Assembly (NCBI GenBank): GCA_017305815.1 | Contig: JAFKJZ010000507.1 | Location: 1-10,031, forward strand | Length of the DNA stretch: 10,031 nucleotides | Origin: Hyphomicrobiales bacterium | Lineage (GTDB): Bacteria; Pseudomonadota; Alphaproteobacteria; Rhizobiales; Kaistiaceae | Direction of reading: 5' to 3' | Part shown: in pieces, positions 6,681-10,031 of the stretch | Layout of the letters: every line of letters begins with the position of its first letter | Numbering within the stretch: the stretch's first letter is position 1 | Made by a program: the position numbers and the translations under genes | Notes under the pieces: generated by a model | Databases searched by the model: none | The model's input: only the letters and a program-made list of their open reading frames with translations | Told to the model about the DNA's origin: nothing

Positions 6681-8153
6681 TCAGGCTGCCGCCTTGGGGA
6701 GCGTCATCAGCCGCATCAGGCTTTCCTCGTCGGCATCGCGGCCGGCGAGTTCGCCGGTCAGGCGGCCGGCCCGCAGCGTCAGGATGCGGTCGCTGAGCGC
6801 CAGCACTTCCGGCAGGTCGGAGGAGATCAGCAGGATGGCGACGCCATCGGCGGCGAGTTCACGCAGCAGGCGATGCAGGTCCCCGGAAAGCGTGGCGATC
6901 GGCGCGTCGGCGCCGGCCGAGCGCAGCTTCAGCCGATCGCGAAAATGCTGGAACGCGCCTTTCTCGGCCTTGCGGCGCAGGATGCCGAACGGGCCGGCGG
7001 GCACGCCGCCTGCGGCTGCGAAATTCTCGCTGATGGCAAGCGTCGGGAACAGCGACTGCTGCTTGCGGTCCTCGGGCACGAGGGCGACGCCGGCGGCGAT
7101 CGCGTCTCCCGGACCCTTGGGTCGATAGGCCTCGCCGTTCAGGCGGATCGAGCCGCCGCCGATCGGATCGGCGCCGAAGATCAGGCGGGCGATCTCGGTG
7201 CGGCCGGCGCCGACCAGCCCGGCCAGACCGACGATCTCGCCGGCGCGGACGGAGAAGCTGACGCCCTCGACGGAAGCCGAACGGGCGGAGCGCGGCCGGC
7301 TTTTCAGCCCCTCGACCTCAAGCACCACGGCGCCGGGCTTCGAGGCGGCGTGATGGCGGTCTTCCTCGAGCAGTTCGCGGCCGACCATCCAGCGGACGAG
7401 ATCGTCGATCGTCGCGTCGGCGATGTCACCGCTCGCGACGACGACGCCGTCGCGCAGCACGGTGAAGCTGTCGGCGAGTTCCTTTACCTCTTCCAGCCGG
7501 TGGCTGACGAAGAGGATGGCGACGCCTTCGGCGGTGAGCGCGCGGACGACCGCCTTCAGGCGATCCACTTCGCGCGGCGTCAACGATGCCGTCGGTTCGT
7601 CCATGATGATCAGGCGGGACTTCAGCGTGAGCGCGCGGCCGATCTCGACCAGCTGCTGCTCGGCGATGCTCAGATCCGCGACGCGCCGTCCGGGCGCGAT
7701 CTCGGCGCCGAGCTGCTGCATCACCTCTATGGTCTGACGGGCGATGCGGCGCCAGTCGACCAGGCCGAAGCGATTGACGGGCAGGCGACCGGCAAAGATC
7801 GTCTCGGCCACGGTCAGGTCGGGAAACAGGCTGAATTCCTGGTGGATCGTCGAGATGCCGCGCTTCTGCGCGTCGTTCGGCCCGGTCAGCTCGACCGTCT
7901 CGCCGTCGAGCCGGAGCGATCCGCCATCCGGCTTGCGGATGCCGCTCAGGAGGTTGATCAGCGTCGACTTGCCGGCGCCGTTCTCGCCGAGCAGCGCATG
8001 AACCTTGCCGGCGGTGAGCGCCAGCGAGACGCGGTCGAGCACCGTCACGCCGAAGAAGTGCTTGGAGAGGGTTTCGAGGCTCAGAAACGAAGCCTCGGGT
8101 GGCGTGACGCCACCCGAGGAAACCGTCCCGGCATCGCTGCCGATCGCGGTCAT
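6681..8153 (-). CDS. Sugar ABC transporter ATPase, RbsA/XylG-like, with internal deletion in NBD2
   Basis: A 490-aa tandem ATPase of CUT2 sugar importers. NBD1 is intact: Walker A GENGAGKST (56-64), Q-loop Gln105, signature LSIAEQQ (161-167), Walker B LIIMDE (181-186) and His218. NBD2 has the family's degenerate Walker A GLVGAGRTE (312-320) and VPEDRK (359-364), then TLSG (421-424) runs straight into DLHRLLRELAADG. In E. coli RbsA the corresponding stretch is LSGGNQQK, Walker B ILDEPTRG and VDVGAK, so about 34 residues (about 102 bases) are missing in frame at 6881/6882. In this family the working ATP site pairs NBD1 Walker A/B with the NBD2 signature, so function is doubtful. The stop of the binding-protein gene overlaps this start (ATGA at 8153), with no Shine-Dalgarno visible. 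About 20 residues precede the domain proper. The frame is otherwise clean, so I list it as a CDS rather than a pseudogene. Confidence 0.9.
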   Translation of the reverse strand: MTAIGSDAGTVSSGGVTPPEASFLSLETLSKHFFGVTVLDRVSLALTAGKVHALLGENGAGKSTLINLLSGIRKPDGGSLRLDGETVELTGPNDAQKRGISTIHQEFSLFPDLTVAETIFAGRLPVNRFGLVDWRRIARQTIEVMQQLGAEIAPGRRVADLSIAEQQLVEIGRALTLKSRLIIMDEPTASLTPREVDRLKAVVRALTAEGVAILFVSHRLEEVKELADSFTVLRDGVVVASGDIADATIDDLVRWMVGRELLEEDRHHAASKPGAVVLEVEGLKSRPRSARSASVEGVSFSVRAGEIVGLAGLVGAGRTEIARLIFGADPIGGGSIRLNGEAYRPKGPGDAIAAGVALVPEDRKQQSLFPTLAISENFAAAGGVPAGPFGILRRKAEKGAFQHFRDRLKLRSAGADAPIATLSGDLHRLLRELAADGVAILLISSDLPEVLALSDRILTLRAGRLTGELAGRDADEESLMRLMTLPKAAA

Positions 8154-9124
8154 TGCGTGATCGTGCCGATGCGTTCGGCGTCGGCGAGGTTGGCCTTGGT
8201 GATGGCGACCGGCTCGACGAGGATGTTGGAATTGGCGGGCTTCACGCCTTCGCGGATGAAGTCGACCAGCGTCTTGACCGCGACGCGGCCCTGCTTGCCC
8301 GGGAACTGGTCGACGGTGGCGGCGAGCGAGCCGTCGCTGACGGCCTTCAGCGCGTCGGTCGAGCCGTCATAGCCATAGATGGCGATCTTGCCGTTGAGCT
8401 TGCGAGCTTCGACCGCCTGGGCGGCGCCGAGCGCGCTGTCGTCATTGGCGGCGACGATGACCTGCGGCAGCTCGGCCTGGCCGGTCAGGATGTTCTCGGT
8501 GACCGAGAGGCCCTGGTCGCGGCTGAAGCGGGCGGTCTGCTCCGAAACGAACTTGTATAGGTCGGGCTGCTTGTCGAGGACGTTGTGGACGCCCTGGTTG
8601 CGGTCATTGGCGGTCTTGTCGCCGGGGATGCCCTGCAGGTTGATGATCGTCGCGCCCTTCGGGAACTGCGCGGCGATCGCCTCGCCCTGGCGCTCGGCGC
8701 CCTTGAGGTTGTCGGCGGCGACATTGGCGAGCACTTCCGGCACGCCATTGACGGGGCGGTCGATGGTCACGACCGGCACGCCGGCGTCGATCGCCGCCTT
8801 GACGGCGGGGGCGAGCGCGTCGGCATCGGCCGGGGCGATGATGATGCCGTCGACGCCCTGAACGATGGCGGCCTCGATGTCGGCGATCTGCTTCGGCGCG
8901 CTCAGCTGGCCGTCGGCGCGCAGCACCTTGACCTTGCCGATCTTGGCTGCTTCATCCTCGAGCTGTTCCTGCAGGAACACGAAGTGCGGGAAGGAGTAGG
9001 TCAGCGAGGAGACGAGGATCGTGACCTCGGCGTCCTTGCCCTTCGGTTCCGCAAAGGCGTGCGAAACGGGCGCGGCCGCCAGCGCCGCGAGAGCGATCGC
9101 GGAAAATGTCGTCTTGATCGACAT
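8150..9124 (-). CDS. Periplasmic sugar-binding protein, RbsB-like (type I fold)
   Basis: A 324-aa solute-binding protein of the ribose-type family. Residues 1-25 form a Sec signal peptide (Lys4, hydrophobic core, AFA before Glu26), giving a periplasmic protein. Ligand positions known from RbsB can be traced: aromatic FPHF (45-48), Asp122-Arg123 in TIDRP, Arg175, Asn227 in AANDDSALGA, Asp253 in GYDG and Gln273 in VDQF. The set suits a pentose or similar small sugar. The ATG at 9124 has AAGGAA 9 bases upstream, the best ribosome site of the transporter genes, as expected for the first gene of the operon. It is followed by the ATPase gene with an ATGA overlap. The ligand is inferred from the enzymes downstream: D-apiose if the lactonase call is right, otherwise an aldose such as L-fucose or D-arabinose. 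Confidence 0.94.
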   Translation of the reverse strand: MSIKTTFSAIALAALAAAPVSHAFAEPKGKDAEVTILVSSLTYSFPHFVFLQEQLEDEAAKIGKVKVLRADGQLSAPKQIADIEAAIVQGVDGIIIAPADADALAPAVKAAIDAGVPVVTIDRPVNGVPEVLANVAADNLKGAERQGEAIAAQFPKGATIINLQGIPGDKTANDRNQGVHNVLDKQPDLYKFVSEQTARFSRDQGLSVTENILTGQAELPQVIVAANDDSALGAAQAVEARKLNGKIAIYGYDGSTDALKAVSDGSLAATVDQFPGKQGRVAVKTLVDFIREGVKPANSNILVEPVAITKANLADAERIGTITQ

Positions 9125-9184
9125 GAGTTTGAATTCCTTGATGTTTTCGGCGCCGTCCTGGCGGCTCCGTCTGATACTCCTTAA

Positions 9185-9214
9185 TGTATATTGAATTTGT
9201 CGTCTTTTTCAGAA
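9185..9214 (-). promoter_or_regulatory. Candidate promoter of the sugar operon
   Basis: On the minus strand a TATACA (9190-9185) lies 18 bases after TTCTGA (9214-9209), a moderate -10 with a poor -35 match. It sits within the only AT-rich stretch of the window (9181-9262). A start near 9178 would give a leader of about 54 bases before the ATG at 9124. The weak -35 would fit a promoter that needs an activator. This is a pattern match only. Confidence 0.35.
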
Positions 9215-9218
9215 GGCA

Positions 9219-9258
9219 GGAATTTCCGTTGGAATTGGAAGGTTGGAAACGAAATTCC
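9219..9258. promoter_or_regulatory. Imperfect inverted repeat, candidate regulator-binding site
   Basis: GGAATTTCCGTT (9219-9230) is mirrored by AACGAAATTCC (9248-9258), with one base missing from the right arm. The 17-base spacer holds further TTGGAA copies, so TTGGAA occurs at 9229-9234, 9235-9240 and 9243-9248. It lies just upstream of the candidate -35, where an activator would bind. Which family of regulator uses it is unknown; none is encoded in the window. Confidence 0.4.
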
Positions 9259-9281
9259 AAAAAGGGATCGATCCCGGGATC
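9259..9281 (-). terminator. Overlapping palindromes followed by a T-run, weak terminator or operator
   Basis: Two perfect 12-bp palindromes overlap: GGGATCGATCCC (9264-9275) and GATCCCGGGATC (9270-9281). Read on the minus strand they are followed by five T (9263-9259). That resembles an intrinsic terminator, but the practical stem is only about 4 bp with a 4-base loop, so an operator is as likely. Confidence 0.25.
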
Positions 9282-9312
9282 GGCAGAAACGGGTGATGGA
9301 CGGGTCGCGCGG

Positions 9313-9332
9313 GAGTTGCAGAGGGGCAACTC
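9313..9332. repeat. Small stem-loop, 7-bp perfect arms
   Basis: GAGTTGC (9313-9319) and GCAACTC (9326-9332) enclose a 6-base loop. No T-run follows on either strand. It lies in the untranslated stretch between the dipeptidase and the sugar operon; it may be an RNA structure or chance. Confidence 0.35.
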
Positions 9333-9435
9333 GGCAAGGGCGCGAGGGCACGCGGGGCCGGCGTCAGGCAAGGCCGGGGGCTGGCGACACATCCGGTGAC
9401 GCCGGTCGCGCGCGGCGGAGACGGCGAGGCGGGGA

Positions 9436-9453
9436 GGGCGCCACGTGGCGCCC
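9436..9453 (-). terminator. Perfect 18-bp palindrome after the dipeptidase gene
   Basis: GGGCGCCACGTGGCGCCC is fully self-complementary (7-bp GC stem with ACGT loop as RNA). It begins 35 bases after the dipeptidase stop on the minus strand. The position suits a transcript-end hairpin, but no U-run follows, so it would act as an mRNA-stabilising or Rho-assisted structure rather than a classical intrinsic terminator. Confidence 0.45.
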
Positions 9454-9488
9454 CCGGGGACTTCACGATGTGGTGCGCCGGAAGGGTG

Positions 9489-10031
9489 TCAGCGCGGCGA
9501 CCAGGTGCGGTCGAGCACGTCGAGCCAGTTTTCCGAGGCGATCCGGCGGATCAGCGCGTCGCCATAGCCATGCGCCTGCATCGCCTCGATCAGCCGGGGC
9601 AGCAGCGAGACGTCGGCGACGCCCTCCGGCACCACGGCGCCGTCATAGTCCGAGCCGAGCGCCACGCCGGTCTCGCCGAGCCGCTCCAGCATGGCGTCGA
9701 GATGGCGGATCATCACGTCGAGGCCGGTCGCCGCGTCCATGTGGCCGTCCGGGCGCAGGAAGGCGGTGGCGTAGTTGAGCCCGACCACGCCGCCGCTGGC
9801 GCGGATTGCCTCATACTGCGCATCGGTCAGGTTGCGCGAGACGGGGCAGATTGCATGGACGTTGGAATGGGTCGCGACCAGCGGCGCGTTGCTGGTTTTG
9901 GCGACCTCCCAGAAGCCCTTCTCGTTCAGGTGCGAGAGGTCGATCAGGATGCCGAGCCGGTTGCAGGCGCGGACCAGGTCGAAGCCGGCGTGCGTCAGGC
10001 CGGGGCCGGTATCGGGCGAACTCGGGAAGCG
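9489..10031 (-). CDS. M19 (membrane/renal-type) dipeptidase, C-terminal part
   Basis: The frame is open from the right edge to the TGA at 9489; 180 residues are visible and the start is outside. Counting from the edge, His34 in LIDLSHLN and His55 in VATHSN are 21 residues apart, and Arg66 in SRN is 11 further on. These spacings match the zinc ligands His198 and His219 and the substrate Arg230 of human renal dipeptidase. LGSDYDGA (125-132) carries the later conserved aspartates, and RIASENWLDVLDRTW is the typical end. The N-terminal HxD metal site is beyond the window. It would be a zinc enzyme cleaving dipeptides. About 360 non-coding bases with a hairpin separate it from the sugar operon, so it is probably a different transcription unit. 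An open frame starting at the internal Met at 9788 is only the tail of this gene. Confidence 0.93.
   Translation of the reverse strand, partial: RFPSSPDTGPGLTHAGFDLVRACNRLGILIDLSHLNEKGFWEVAKTSNAPLVATHSNVHAICPVSRNLTDAQYEAIRASGGVVGLNYATAFLRPDGHMDAATGLDVMIRHLDAMLERLGETGVALGSDYDGAVVPEGVADVSLLPRLIEAMQAHGYGDALIRRIASENWLDVLDRTWSPR

Noticed and set aside
6075..8372. A 765-codon open frame on the plus strand
   Set aside because: It lies antisense to the ATPase, to parts of the permease and binding-protein genes and to their junctions. Its translation is Arg/Ala/Asp/Gly-rich low-complexity with no motif, typical of antisense frames in GC-rich genes.
8952..9392. A 146-codon minus-strand frame spanning the leader and the start of the binding-protein gene
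   Set aside because: It is out of frame with the signal peptide of the binding protein, shows no domain, and crosses the promoter region.
9358..9405. Inverted repeat CCGGCGTCA / TGACGCCGG with a 30-base loop
   Set aside because: A 9-bp match across a long loop in very GC-rich DNA is easily chance; no T-run or gene-end position supports it as a terminator.

Overview
The window is GC-rich throughout. Every gene I can support lies on the minus strand, so transcription runs from high to low coordinates. GC content, codon use and gene families fit an alphaproteobacterium, most likely of the Hyphomicrobiales (Rhizobiales). That placement is inferred from style and not proven by any marker gene.

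Layout in the direction of transcription: (1) 10031-9489, the C-terminal 180 residues of an M19 (membrane/renal-type) dipeptidase whose start lies beyond the right edge. (2) 9488-9125, a 364-bp non-coding stretch. It holds a perfect 18-bp palindrome just after the dipeptidase, a small stem-loop, two overlapping palindromes beside a T-run, an imperfect inverted repeat and a candidate promoter; the part at 9181-9262 is the only AT-rich patch in the window. (3) 9124-5627, a ribose-type (CUT2) sugar ABC importer: periplasmic binding protein, two-domain ATPase and permease. (4) 5630-2614, a three-domain 657-aa protein that looks like a D-apionate lactonase (ApnL), then a Gfo/Idh/MocA dehydrogenase that could be D-apiose dehydrogenase (ApsD). 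(5) 2617-1571, an aldo/keto reductase of the D-threo-aldose (L-fucose) 1-dehydrogenase type. (6) 1541-693, a 3-mercaptopyruvate sulfurtransferase. (7) 606-1, an SDR dehydrogenase resembling gluconate 5-dehydrogenase/KduD, cut by the left edge.

Four junctions are ATGA stop/start overlaps (8153, 5630, 3660, 2617). The remaining gaps are 19, 29 and 86 bases, so the importer and enzymes look like one operon started upstream of 9124. The working model is uptake of a plant-derived aldose (best guess D-apiose, a branched pentose of plant cell walls), oxidation at C1 to a lactone by the Gfo/Idh and/or aldo/keto enzyme, and lactone hydrolysis by the ApnL-like protein. Later steps (D-apionate oxidoisomerase, kinase, RuBisCO-like protein) and a regulator are not in the window.

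The most striking anomaly is in the importer ATPase. Its second nucleotide-binding domain lacks, by a clean in-frame gap of about 34 residues, the whole stretch from the LSGGNQQK signature through Walker B and the D-loop. The second Walker A is naturally degenerate in this family, so the transporter may have no complete ATP site. This is either a decayed/unusual ATPase or a sequence artefact.
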